Below are positions 6,089 through 13,540 of a stretch of 42,406 bases of DNA, piece after piece (position 1 is the stretch's first letter; each line of letters opens with the position of its first letter). Where the stretch lies: assembly GCF_900112665.1 (NCBI RefSeq), contig NZ_FOMN01000011.1, positions 1 through 42,406 of the forward strand, in the 5' to 3' direction. Position numbers and translations under genes: made by a program. Source of the stretch: Lactobacillus bombicola (GTDB lineage Bacteria > Bacillota > Bacilli > Lactobacillales > Lactobacillaceae). The notes under the pieces were generated by a model. The model was not told the origin of the DNA. It was given only the letters and a program-made list of their open reading frames with translations, and did no database searches.

Positions 6089-7049
6089 AGCAAAAACTGA
6101 AACGCAACAATTAATTTCGTTGGAAAATGTTGATGATGAAATGACAGTTTCATTTCAACCGGCAAAACTGGAATTCCATGGTTATGATGAAATGAAGGCT
6201 AAAGTTGACGAACTACATGCACAACTAGACGGTTACAAGGTTACACCGCAAACGTACAAAAGTGATAAAGCGCTGCGGACTAAAATTAGTAAATTTAGGC
6301 AACAAATCAATGATGAGAAAAAAAGAGTCGTTAATGAAGCTAGTAAACCAATTACAGTTTTTAAAGAACAAGTTAAGTCAATGACATCTGAACTTGACGA
6401 CATCTATAACCAAATTGGCAGTGGATTGACGTACTATGACAACAAAGTTAAACAATATAAGCATAATCGGAATATCAAGCGAATTTCTGAGTTTGCAAGT
6501 CAAGCTGGATTAACCGAAGAAGATTTAAGGCAATTCAACTTTAAATATAATCAACGCTGGGATAACAAGAGTTATTCAAATGTTTCCTTTGAAAATGAAG
6601 TTAGTCAGCAGCTTGAAGTAATTGTAAAACAACAGGCCACATACCTAGACGGTGTAAAGCAAATATCACAAAAAGCAGATGAGTTAGCATTGCCTGTTCA
6701 GCATTGGATTGACGAACTAAAAATCAAGCCCGTAAGCGATATTTTAGTAGCAATGGATAATCACGCTAAAGAATTAAAACAAGTCGTTGAGGACAAAAAG
6801 AGAAGGCAAGAAGAGTTTGCAAAACAGCAAGCCGAAGATGCACAGAAGCGAAAATTAGCGACTCAAAAGTTAGAGAAACATGGTGATAAGTTAATTGATC
6901 CAGATACTGGAGAAGTAAAGCAAACAGTTGCTAAGTCAGAGCCTAAGATTTATGAGCATACGTTTGTGGTTAGCGGAACGTCAGAGCAGTTAACTTCCTT
7001 GGCAAGTTTCTTTAGAGAAAACAAAATTGCGTACAAGGTGGTGGACTAA
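6081..7049 (+). CDS. DUF1351-family phage recombination-module protein
   Basis: About 322 aa from ATG 6081 (GGGAGA eight bases upstream; an in-frame ATG at 6021 lacks a ribosome site and would run through the preceding small gene). The N-terminal half (VSFQPAKLEFHGYDEMKAKV, then KALRTKISKFRQQINDEKKR) matches DUF1351, which usually lies next to single-strand-annealing recombinases. Charged helices at about 65-130 and 230-280 suggest coiled coils. It directly abuts the ERF gene. It is probably an accessory factor in annealing or DNA protection; the biochemical role is unproven. Confidence 0.85.
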   Translation: MNEAKTETQQLISLENVDDEMTVSFQPAKLEFHGYDEMKAKVDELHAQLDGYKVTPQTYKSDKALRTKISKFRQQINDEKKRVVNEASKPITVFKEQVKSMTSELDDIYNQIGSGLTYYDNKVKQYKHNRNIKRISEFASQAGLTEEDLRQFNFKYNQRWDNKSYSNVSFENEVSQQLEVIVKQQATYLDGVKQISQKADELALPVQHWIDELKIKPVSDILVAMDNHAKELKQVVEDKKRRQEEFAKQQAEDAQKRKLATQKLEKHGDKLIDPDTGEVKQTVAKSEPKIYEHTFVVSGTSEQLTSLASFFRENKIAYKVVD

Positions 7050-7889
7050 ATGACTGAAGAAGCGATCCAGAATACAGGTCAGTCAGTTAGTTTTCCAAAA
7101 ATTAAGACAGTTGCTGATATGAAACAAGAAGAGGCAGTAAAAGCAAAAAAAGCTTTGATGAAAACGTTTGGCACTGTTCAACAAAAAATTGAGCAACCTA
7201 ATAAAGGCGCACATGGTTATGGCTATGATTACACCTCTCTAGACCAAGTTTTTAAAGCAATTTATAAAGCAACTGAAGATGAGGATATTGCGATCAGTCA
7301 ATTACCGGTTATTAAAGACGGTAAAGTTGGCGTTAGAAATATTATTTTAAATTCTCAGGGGGCACTGATTGATTTTGGTGAATGCTTGCTTGATGTTGGT
7401 ATCAAAAAAAGCAGTGGTAAGACGCAAGATCAAGGAGCTGTCCTAACTTATGCCAGACGTTACTCAATCAGTGCAATCTTTGGAATTGCTTCGGAAGAAG
7501 ATACTGACGGTAATGGTGCTAAACAAGAACCACAACAGGTACAAGTTAAAACTAAGTTCATTGACAATGAGGCTTTAAGCAAAGTTACTGTCAAGGTTGG
7601 CGATAAAAAGACGAGATTAGTTGAAGTCTATATGTTGGCTGTAGCAGGTAATCAAAAAGCTGAAGAGTATATCAAAAACGAACGCAAAAAGAACAAGAAT
7701 TTTGCTAAGTATGTTGATGCCATTAACGATGCTTACAAACTGATTAAGTCAACAGTGGATACTGACGATACAAAGTCCAAACAGGTAGAGCCAAAATCAG
7801 AAAATAGAGAAACGGAACTAAATCAAGCTGTTAACAAGGTTCAGCAAGATGCAAAAGCGGATCCTTTTGCTAATCAAGTTGGGAAGTGA
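7050..7889 (+). CDS. erf: ERF-family single-strand annealing recombinase
   Basis: This 279-aa protein has the ERF core at about 15-155: GAHGYGYDYTSLDQVFKAI, then QDQGAVLTYARRYSISAIFG and ASEEDTDGNG, all typical of the family. ERF proteins anneal complementary single strands during phage recombination and genome circularisation. The start is ATG directly after the stop of the DUF1351 gene, with AAGGTGG upstream. The C-terminal third is charged and low in complexity and may contact SSB or partners. The assignment is strong. Confidence 0.92.
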   Translation: MTEEAIQNTGQSVSFPKIKTVADMKQEEAVKAKKALMKTFGTVQQKIEQPNKGAHGYGYDYTSLDQVFKAIYKATEDEDIAISQLPVIKDGKVGVRNIILNSQGALIDFGECLLDVGIKKSSGKTQDQGAVLTYARRYSISAIFGIASEEDTDGNGAKQEPQQVQVKTKFIDNEALSKVTVKVGDKKTRLVEVYMLAVAGNQKAEEYIKNERKKNKNFAKYVDAINDAYKLIKSTVDTDDTKSKQVEPKSENRETELNQAVNKVQQDAKADPFANQVGK

Positions 7890-7893
7890 TCAT

Positions 7894-8718
7894 ATGACCG
7901 AAGTACTAAACGGATCTAAAGCTTTTTTGATGATTCCAGCGAGTTCAGCACATGATAAGTCGCTGTTAAAGCATCCTAAAGCAATTTTACTTTTGGGAGA
8001 AATCGTATCAATGCTTAATGTTACAGGAGTTTTCTATATTAACAACACTACTTTAAGTAAGAGATTGGATTGCTCTACAAGAACTATCATTAGATATCTT
8101 GATATTTTGGAAAGCCATAAATTGATTAAGCGAAAAAATATAAAAAATGAAAATGGAGATATTGACCACAGAAAAATTTATGCTGGTGAAAAACTTGCCA
8201 AATCATTTACTTTAGGATGGGAAAGCACTTCTGAAGACATGAGTGACACCCCCCGTGACACACATGTCACTACCCCTCATGACACACATGTCACTACCCC
8301 CGTGACACACATGTCACCTAAAGAGAGCATTAATAAAGAGAACAATAATAATAGAAATATATATAGTTCCGCCAAGGCAGAACCAGCTATCTACAAGGAA
8401 GTAATTGACTATCTTAATGAGAAAGCAGGTACTAAGTACAAATCTACGTCTAAAGCTACACAGCGACTAATCAATGCACGAGTTAATGACGGCTTTAATA
8501 TCCCAGATTTTAAGAAAGTAATTGATACTAAATGTGCGCAATGGCGTGGAGATAAGAAAATGGCTAAGTATCTACGTCCAGAAACATTGTTTGGGACTAA
8601 GTTTGAGGGGTATCTCAACGAAAAAACGCCGAATGTGCTACAACACGCTGATTTTGCTCCAGATGCATTTACTAACGGTGAGATTGAGGGCGTGAATGAG
8701 GACGAATTACCGTTCTAG
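7894..8718 (+). CDS. Replisome organizer / replication initiation protein
   Basis: About 274 aa from ATG 7894 (GGGAAGTG upstream). An N-terminal winged-helix domain (about 5-115; NTTLSKRLDCSTRTIIRYLD is the recognition part) binds DNA. A low-complexity middle (about 116-165) is encoded by tandem DNA repeats, and the C-terminal domain (about 170-260; VIDYLNEKAGTKYKSTSKAT, then YLRPETLFGTKFEGYL) matches the conserved phage replisome-organizer C-terminus. Such proteins bind iterons within their own gene and load the helicase. The following gene encodes the loader, which completes the set. Confidence 0.88.
   Translation: MTEVLNGSKAFLMIPASSAHDKSLLKHPKAILLLGEIVSMLNVTGVFYINNTTLSKRLDCSTRTIIRYLDILESHKLIKRKNIKNENGDIDHRKIYAGEKLAKSFTLGWESTSEDMSDTPRDTHVTTPHDTHVTTPVTHMSPKESINKENNNNRNIYSSAKAEPAIYKEVIDYLNEKAGTKYKSTSKATQRLINARVNDGFNIPDFKKVIDTKCAQWRGDKKMAKYLRPETLFGTKFEGYLNEKTPNVLQHADFAPDAFTNGEIEGVNEDELPF
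8243..8319 (+). repeat. Iterons inside the replisome-organizer gene (likely replication origin)
   Basis: Three copies of an interrupted palindrome, (G/A)TGACACACATGTCAC, start at 8255, 8279 and 8302 (spacing 24 and 23 bp), each followed or separated by C-rich TACCCC-type linkers. A partial copy (GTGACACC) begins at 8243. Each copy holds TGACA/TGTCA arms. Origins of many Gram-positive and lambda-like phages lie inside the initiator gene as such repeats, so this is the probable origin. The C-rich linkers contrast with the AT-rich surroundings. The AT-rich stretch at 8327-8370 could be the unwinding element. Confidence 0.75.
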
Positions 8719-8727
8719 GAGGATAAA

Positions 8728-9534
8728 ATGACAGGAATTACACAGGAAACTATCAGGATGATTGAGCATCGCCTCCGTAAGTCGGATAAGACGTGCCCTA
8801 AGCATCCCGAAAGTCACTTAGTCTATCTAAGTGGAATTGACAAAGTAACACCATTCTGTGAAGTTTGCCAGCATGAGCAAATCCAAGAACAGGATAGACG
8901 GATGCACGAAAATTTGCGAATACAGCAAAACAAGGGCTTTTTAAAGAGAGCGTCATTAGTTGACCGTAGAGATGTGTTCAGCTGCACTTTTGATGATTTT
9001 AAAGCACAAAACAATTCTACCGAGGCAGTAGCAAAGCAGAGTGCTCGACTAATTGCAGGAGCATATCTTAAATATCCTGACAAAAAGGGGAATAGCTTGT
9101 TTTATGGCAATGCTGGAGCTGGAAAGACTCATTTAGCTATGGCTATTTTAAATGCTGTTAATGACAACGCAGAGCCAATGCAGAAGTGTCTATTTCTAAG
9201 TGTCAATAAATTAATCCGAGAGATGAAAAACTGGTTTAACGACAAAGCCTGCATTTGGTCGCCTAAACATGTGACAGATGTAGTTCGTACTGCCGACTTG
9301 GTAGTTTTAGATGATTTGGGCGCTGAGAGTGCCAATAGTGAAGCTACCAGTTTTGTGCAAGACACTATCTTCGATATTTATGAAAGCAATCAGCGCATTA
9401 TTACGACCACCAACTTGAGCATGGATGAACTCTACCGAACATACCACGCTAGATTGGTTAGCAGAATGCAGGAAGGAGACAAGGGTCATGTCATTGATTT
9501 TACGAGAATCGCCGACAAGCGCTCAAGGCTATAA
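8728..9534 (+). CDS. DnaC-like helicase loader (AAA+ ATPase)
   Basis: This 268-aa protein has a Cys/His-rich N-terminus (Cys23, His26, Cys44, Cys47, a possible zinc site), then an AAA+ core with Walker A GNAGAGKTH (127-135), Walker B LVVLDDLGAE (191-200) and a sensor/arginine region (TTNLSMDELYRTYHARLVSRM). This is the DnaC/IstB-type loader that places the host replicative helicase at the phage origin. It follows the replisome organizer by nine bases with AGGAGG upstream. Confidence 0.93.
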   Translation: MTGITQETIRMIEHRLRKSDKTCPKHPESHLVYLSGIDKVTPFCEVCQHEQIQEQDRRMHENLRIQQNKGFLKRASLVDRRDVFSCTFDDFKAQNNSTEAVAKQSARLIAGAYLKYPDKKGNSLFYGNAGAGKTHLAMAILNAVNDNAEPMQKCLFLSVNKLIREMKNWFNDKACIWSPKHVTDVVRTADLVVLDDLGAESANSEATSFVQDTIFDIYESNQRIITTTNLSMDELYRTYHARLVSRMQEGDKGHVIDFTRIADKRSRL

Positions 9535-9709
9535 ATGGACGTCTGACTGGGACAGCATCTACTCAAAGATATGGCATGAACGAGCAGACCAGCAGTATGA
9601 ATACGACTGTGAACATGGTATTGGCGCATTTCAACGTAAAGAAAAAGAAGAACTACAAAAGGCACACAAGTTTTTCGCTGATTTTGAAAAGAAGTATATG
9701 GGGGATTAA
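9488..9709 (+). CDS. Small hypothetical early protein (73 aa)
   Basis: About 73 aa from ATG 9488, nine bases after AAGGAG; it overlaps the end of the loader gene in another frame. An in-frame ATG at 9425 has no ribosome site. The protein is polar and helical (KEKEELQKAHKFFADFEKKY near the C-terminus), with several Trp/Tyr. It sits between the helicase loader and the methyltransferase. No family recognised. Confidence 0.7.
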   Translation: MSLILRESPTSAQGYKWTSDWDSIYSKIWHERADQQYEYDCEHGIGAFQRKEKEELQKAHKFFADFEKKYMGD

Positions 9710-9711
9710 CA

Positions 9712-10464
9712 ATGGTAAAAATGAAACTGTTTAATGACCATTTTCAAAACTACAAAAGATATCAGCTTCCTAAAGCACAACTAGTTATAGCAGACATACC
9801 CTACAATATCGCTAATGATGCTTATGCTAGTAGCCCCGAATGGTACAAAAATGGTGAAATTAAAAATGGCGAAAGTGATAAGGCTAACTCAGCATTTTTT
9901 AATACCGACGTAGATTTTAGGGTGGCTGAGTACATGCATTTTTGTTCAAAAATGTTGATCAAAGAGCCTAAGGCAACGAATAAAGCACCAGCTATGATTG
10001 TGTTTTGTGCATTTCAGCAGTTGGGGATGGTTATCGAGTATGGTAAAAAATATGGATTCCAGCACTACATTCCACTGATTTTTATCAAACAAACATCTGC
10101 ACAAGTTTTAAAAGTAAATATGAAAATTGTTGGAGCTACTGAGTACGCTCTAGTCCTATATCGAGATAAACTGCCGAAATTTAACAACGATGGTCGTATG
10201 GTAAAAAATTGGTTCACATGGGACATTGATAGTAGCTATCCCAAAATAGCACCAACGCAGAAGCCAATACCAGTTTTGAGGCGTTTAATTGAAATTTTTA
10301 CCGACCCTGGAGATGTGGTGATTGATCCTGTAGCTGGGAGTGGGTCAACTTTAAGAGCGGCTATTGAGCTGAATCGTGACGCTTACGGTTTTGAAATAGA
10401 TAAAAAAATGTATCAAAAAGCCGCGAAAAAAATGCTAAAGCATGCCGAAGTGCCACTATTTTAA
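9712..10464 (+). CDS. Orphan DNA methyltransferase (adenine-N6 or cytosine-N4 type)
   Basis: This 250-aa protein has motif IV as DIPY (28-31, a variant of D/N-P-P-Y), a central variable region, and the SAM-binding motif DPVAGSGST (206-214) preceded by TQKPIPVLRRLI; this is the motif IV-first (beta) order. No endonuclease lies nearby, so it is a solitary phage methyltransferase, probably protecting phage DNA from host restriction or tuning replication. Ile in place of the first Pro of DPPY is unusual but occurs in phage enzymes. The recognition sequence cannot be predicted. Confidence 0.9.
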   Translation: MVKMKLFNDHFQNYKRYQLPKAQLVIADIPYNIANDAYASSPEWYKNGEIKNGESDKANSAFFNTDVDFRVAEYMHFCSKMLIKEPKATNKAPAMIVFCAFQQLGMVIEYGKKYGFQHYIPLIFIKQTSAQVLKVNMKIVGATEYALVLYRDKLPKFNNDGRMVKNWFTWDIDSSYPKIAPTQKPIPVLRRLIEIFTDPGDVVIDPVAGSGSTLRAAIELNRDAYGFEIDKKMYQKAAKKMLKHAEVPLF

Positions 10465-10477
10465 AGGAGGACTAGCA

Positions 10478-10621
10478 ATGACACACGTTAAAAAACTATA
10501 TCGCAAAAGCAAAAATGGCAAGTACGTGTTCCTTGGGCACGTGCCAGATAACTATCCATTGGGTGAAAACGAGAAATTCGCAGATACGGAGGTAACGAAA
10601 AATGGAAATAAAAGGGAATAA
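10478..10621 (+). CDS. Small hypothetical protein (47 aa)
   Basis: ATG 10478 lies seven bases after a strong AAAGGAGG. The peptide (start MTHVKKLYRKSKNGKYVFLG) is basic with a short beta-like segment and an acidic middle. It ends 20 bases inside the following gene, showing coupling. No family recognised. The strong ribosome site and the overlap support that it is real. Confidence 0.65.
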   Translation: MTHVKKLYRKSKNGKYVFLGHVPDNYPLGENEKFADTEVTKNGNKRE

Positions 10622-10817
10622 GACACTTGTCTTCAATGATGTTCTAAATGGCGAAACTTGTGAACAGCCTTTAAAAAAGTTGCGTGGTGCGACCATATAC
10701 GTACGAGCACACATAGTGTTTTACATGCTAGTTTTTGTGGATAGAGGACATGAGGTCAGCAAAGAGGACTATGACTGGTGCGTGGATTACTTAAAAGCAA
10801 AGGCGGGTAACCAATGA
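10602..10817 (+). CDS. Hypothetical early protein (71 aa)
   Basis: 71 aa, ATG 10602 with GGAGGTAA seven bases upstream. It has a mixed, folded-looking sequence with a hydrophobic core (IYVRAHIVFYMLVFVDRGHE) and an acidic DYDWCVDYL segment. It overlaps its neighbours at both ends (20 bases upstream, four downstream). Function unknown. Confidence 0.72.
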   Translation: MEIKGNKTLVFNDVLNGETCEQPLKKLRGATIYVRAHIVFYMLVFVDRGHEVSKEDYDWCVDYLKAKAGNQ

Positions 10818-10993
10818 AATTATTAATAATTTTAATCGGCTTTTTGGGAGCAATTGCATGCATAGCAGCGTTCGTGTGTTTTTACCTAGATAACGAAAAA
10901 TTAGGTTGGTCATTCTTTATAATATTTGCTGTCTTAGCGGTTGTAGCTGGTTTGTTTGAAAAGTATATGTGGTGGACTAGCTGGGGGTGGTAA
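10814..10993 (+). CDS. Small membrane protein (59 aa, two helices)
   Basis: Starts with ATG at 10814, overlapping the previous stop by four bases (ATGA), and ends at TAA 10993, directly before the next ATG. The peptide has two hydrophobic helices (LLIILIGFLGAIACIAAFVC and FFIIFAVLAVVAGLF) and a Trp-rich end (MWWTSWGW). Length and topology resemble small phage inner-membrane proteins. No family recognised. Confidence 0.7.
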   Translation: MKLLIILIGFLGAIACIAAFVCFYLDNEKLGWSFFIIFAVLAVVAGLFEKYMWWTSWGW

Positions 10994-11260
10994 ATGATGA
11001 AAATTATAACTAAAGATAACTCTAAAATTAAACAGGGTTCAATAATTAGGACTAATCGATTAATCGGGAAACGTGCAGAGTACTTAATGATTGCTGACAA
11101 TCTAGACGGTACATATGCTCTAGTTGATCTAGTTAGAGGTGTAATCAAGCAGTGTAAATTTACTAGCTCTGAGTTGACAGAATATTTATGGGAATATCCA
11201 TTTAATCGTATATATAGTTCTGACGAAATCAAATTAATTCTAGGTGGTAAAAATGACTGA
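10994..11260 (+). CDS. Hypothetical early protein (88 aa)
   Basis: 88 aa from ATG 10994 (ATG 10997 is equally possible). The ribosome site is the G-rich GGGGGTGG at the end of the preceding gene. The sequence looks like a small beta-barrel (SIIRTNRLIGKRAEYLMIAD, then GTYALVDLVRGVIKQC). It overlaps the next gene by eight bases. Function unknown. Confidence 0.7.
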   Translation: MMKIITKDNSKIKQGSIIRTNRLIGKRAEYLMIADNLDGTYALVDLVRGVIKQCKFTSSELTEYLWEYPFNRIYSSDEIKLILGGKND

Positions 11261-11651
11261 AGAAAAAAGAATATTTAACAACGGTAAATATTGCGCATAT
11301 TTCAAAAATTATGGATGTAATCAGTTTCTTATGATTCATGAGTTGGATGAAAGGCATCCTAAAGCTGACCCGTTTACTTATGATGACTTAAAAAGTGGCG
11401 TATATGGTATCGGTAAGATAGTGGTCGATATTATAGGCATTGATGAGTTCTGGGATAAGTATAGTAAACCTGTTCCAGAGAAAGAGTATCACGTTATTGT
11501 CCCACATACTAAAAACAATATGTACTGTAAAAACGGTTTAGGCTTATCAGTTGTAAGTGATGAGGGTGATCTAGATTATTGCGAATTTACCGAAGCAGAA
11601 ATTAAGAAATTTCACTTAGAGGATTGCGAGAAGGTGCCGGTTGATGGTTGA
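11253..11651 (+). CDS. Hypothetical early protein (132 aa)
   Basis: About 132 aa from ATG 11253, five bases after AGGTGG; GTG 11244 would add three residues. Acidic, with several Cys and aromatic residues (FNNGKYCAYFKNYGCNQFLM). It overlaps the next gene by eight bases. No recognised family; in related phages this slot holds variable early proteins. Confidence 0.7.
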   Translation: MTEEKRIFNNGKYCAYFKNYGCNQFLMIHELDERHPKADPFTYDDLKSGVYGIGKIVVDIIGIDEFWDKYSKPVPEKEYHVIVPHTKNNMYCKNGLGLSVVSDEGDLDYCEFTEAEIKKFHLEDCEKVPVDG

Positions 11652-11865
11652 TTTTATGAAACAACACAAATTAATCGTGATTGCCATTTCTGTGTTTTCT
11701 TTAGCTATTTTGACCTTGGTATTACTAGCTATAATAGTTAACACATTCAGAATTATTGGCTATCCAATGAGTAAATCGGATGTTCAAGATGTTAGTGTCG
11801 CTTTTGTTCTTTTTGACTTTTTTCTTGGCATACCAATTATTTTAACCGAAATTTTAGATATATAA
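11644..11865 (+). CDS. Small membrane protein (73 aa, two helices)
   Basis: About 73 aa from ATG 11644 (AAGGTG upstream; TTG 11641 possible). Two hydrophobic segments (LIVIAISVFSLAILTLVLLA and VSVAFVLFDFFLGIPIIL) flank a polar loop. It is one of three small membrane proteins in the early operon, the others being at 5721 and 10814. Function unknown. Confidence 0.7.
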   Translation: MVDFMKQHKLIVIAISVFSLAILTLVLLAIIVNTFRIIGYPMSKSDVQDVSVAFVLFDFFLGIPIILTEILDI

Positions 11866-11870
11866 ATGCT

Positions 11871-12212
11871 ATGGGAATCAAATCGGAACACGAAATCCAA
11901 AAACAAATTCAATTAAATTTATCAGCCAATCAGTGTACAGTTTTTCGCGCGAACGTGGGTAAAGTTCTGATGAAAGACGGTCGCTGGTTTGATACAGGCT
12001 TACCTAAAGGTTTTCCTGATTTAGTTGGCTTTCGGTGGATTGATAATCAAATCTTTTTCATTGAAGTAAAGTCGGCAACGGGTAAACCGCGACCAGAACA
12101 AATCAGATCTCATAACATGCTACAAAAACGAAAAATTGTGCATGGTATAGCTAGGAGCGCAGATGACGCTTTAAAAATCGTGAAAGAAGGGTTAGTCGGA
12201 TATGGGTACTGA
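11871..12212 (+). CDS. VRR-NUC domain nuclease
   Basis: This 113-aa protein is a minimal VRR-NUC (PD-(D/E)xK-like) nuclease. Visible residues are Asp50 in GFPDLVGF, Glu65-x-Lys67 in FFIEVKSATGK, and the basic/Gln region PRPEQIRSHNMLQKR. In phages this stand-alone form lies in replication and recombination modules and probably cuts branched or Holliday-type DNA before packaging. It overlaps the next gene by 11 bases. Confidence 0.9.
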   Translation: MGIKSEHEIQKQIQLNLSANQCTVFRANVGKVLMKDGRWFDTGLPKGFPDLVGFRWIDNQIFFIEVKSATGKPRPEQIRSHNMLQKRKIVHGIARSADDALKIVKEGLVGYGY

Positions 12213-12399
12213 AATCTGTAAATATTGCCAAAAAAGCGAAGTAATAGTTGAAAAATTAAATGGTTATACGGGTAAAATTAAAATTCGTGAAAATTTGTTA
12301 AATACACAAATTAAAGATGACAACAACTATGGTTGGGCAAGCGTTTCGTATCAAATAAACTACTGCCCTTGGTGTGGTAGGGCTTTAAAAGGGAAGTGA
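12202..12399 (+). CDS. Small zinc-ribbon protein (65 aa)
   Basis: 65 aa with two Cys pairs: CKYC near the start and CPWCGRAL at the C-terminus, the usual knuckles of a four-Cys zinc ribbon. It lies between the VRR-NUC nuclease and a HTH-like gene. Such small ribbons are common in lactobacillar early regions; a nucleic-acid- or protein-binding role is inferred. Confidence 0.75.
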   Translation: MGTEICKYCQKSEVIVEKLNGYTGKIKIRENLLNTQIKDDNNYGWASVSYQINYCPWCGRALKGK

Positions 12400-12404
12400 T
12401 AAAA

Positions 12405-12899
12405 ATGAGATTATCGCAAAAAGTTTGGGATTTAATACATAAAATAGAAGATAAATATGGAACGCTCGTCATACCTGACGATAACCCGTTAATGGTTAAA
12501 TTGCATAAAGAGATGGGTGTAGCTCAAGAATTTGTAAAACATGATTACGACAAGGAAATAATTAGGTTGATAAAGCTCGGCTATAACTATCGCGAAATTA
12601 GCGCAAAAGTTGGTCACAATCCTAGCGCTTGTCGCAGAATAGCAGTGCTATATGGTTATCATACTAGACCTGTTTTTAAGTATGTTGTTAACCCAGAAAA
12701 TCAACCTGAAATTTATTTAGCCGCTACAACTAATCTGCAATATTTTGGTATCTCACAAAGCAATCATTCCAATGAAGTTTATAAGCGAATGCGGAAACAC
12801 ATTAATCTGATAACTAAACGCACTCATTGGTGCGACATACCCCAAGGTGGTAGATATATGGTTCCTAAGAATAATACGAAAATTTTTATTAAAGAATAG
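12405..12899 (+). CDS. HTH-containing hypothetical protein
   Basis: About 164 aa from ATG 12405 (GGGAAGTGAT upstream; GTG 12396 is in frame). A central homeodomain-like HTH is suggested by EIIRLIKLGYNYREISAKVG followed by HNPSACRRIAVLYGY (about residues 50-85). The C-terminal half (EIYLAATTNLQYFGISQSNH) resembles segments of small phage proteins that carry a second DNA-contact region. It precedes the ArpU-type gene, so a regulatory role is plausible but unproven. Confidence 0.65.
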   Translation: MRLSQKVWDLIHKIEDKYGTLVIPDDNPLMVKLHKEMGVAQEFVKHDYDKEIIRLIKLGYNYREISAKVGHNPSACRRIAVLYGYHTRPVFKYVVNPENQPEIYLAATTNLQYFGISQSNHSNEVYKRMRKHINLITKRTHWCDIPQGGRYMVPKNNTKIFIKE

Positions 12900-12910
12900 G
12901 TCGGTAATGG

Positions 12911-13384
12911 ATGATGATTGGAGTTGAGCAATCAGTTTTGTTTAAGAAAGCGAAATTAGATAAAGCAAAAACAGCGCAAGCAGTTAAAAATTTTTTTACA
13001 GAAGACTTTGGTCATTATCTTAATCTGGCCAACAAACACCTAAGCGACATATCAAGCCCAACTCTTGACCCTAATAACGTTGGTGGACATGATGGACGCA
13101 ATCATCAAGATGAACGCATAGTTGTTAATCTCGACGCTCAAGCTTGCGTAAGAGCGGTTGATCATGCTCTTAGCAGTTGCAATTATTCTAGTGGAATAAT
13201 TTTATATTTATTTTTTATAAAAAAGATGCCAGATACAAAAATTGCAGAAAGATTAGGTTATCAGTCAGCTCGCTATTATCAATTGAAAAATAGTGCGTGT
13301 GTTGAGTTTGCAGAACGCCTTGATTACTGGCGGAAAAAAGATAGTGCTTCAATTAGTGATTTACGAGTTTTTTTAAAATCATAG
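12911..13384 (+). CDS. ArpU-family late transcription regulator
   Basis: This 157-aa protein has the ArpU/RinA-like plan: a helical N-terminus, a central acidic segment, and a C-terminal sigma-70-region-4-like HTH (LYLFFIKKMPDTKIAERLGY followed by QSARYYQLKN). Members activate late gene transcription in Gram-positive phages. It is the last early gene and lies just before the control region and TerS, the classic position. Its stop codon forms part of the first of four 11-bp repeats (13380-13423) that could be its target. Confidence 0.85.
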   Translation: MMIGVEQSVLFKKAKLDKAKTAQAVKNFFTEDFGHYLNLANKHLSDISSPTLDPNNVGGHDGRNHQDERIVVNLDAQACVRAVDHALSSCNYSSGIILYLFFIKKMPDTKIAERLGYQSARYYQLKNSACVEFAERLDYWRKKDSASISDLRVFLKS

Positions 13385-13423
13385 AATCATCATAGGTTTT
13401 GCATAGGATTATCATAGGTTGAG
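13380..13423 (+). repeat. Four tandem 11-bp repeats at the ArpU stop codon
   Basis: CATAG-headed units start at 13380, 13391, 13402 and 13413, exactly 11 bp apart: CATAGAATCAT, CATAGGTTTTG, CATAGGATTAT, CATAGGTTGAG. One helical turn spacing puts all copies on one DNA face, as expected for cooperative protein binding. Position between the late regulator and TerS suggests an activator site or a terminase-binding (cosB/pac-like) site. A perfect palindrome ATAATAC-GTT-GTATTAT follows at 13429-13445. Confidence 0.7.
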
Positions 13424-13448
13424 TAGAGATAATACGTTGTATTATGGT

Positions 13449-13499
13449 ATTGTCGAAAAACCATTTCCCTTAATCTTTCGACAATAAATTTCTTTTTTT
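13449..13499 (+). terminator. Terminator of the early operon
   Basis: A 9-bp perfect stem, ATTGTCGAA (13449-13457) with TTCGACAAT (13477-13485), has a 19-base loop and is followed by AAATTTC and seven T (13492-13498). It would end early rightward transcription before the late region, or act as the stop that the late regulator overcomes. Confidence 0.65.
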
Positions 13500-13540
13500 C
13501 AAGGTTTAAAAAAACTCCTTTCTAGAAGTATAATTTACAA

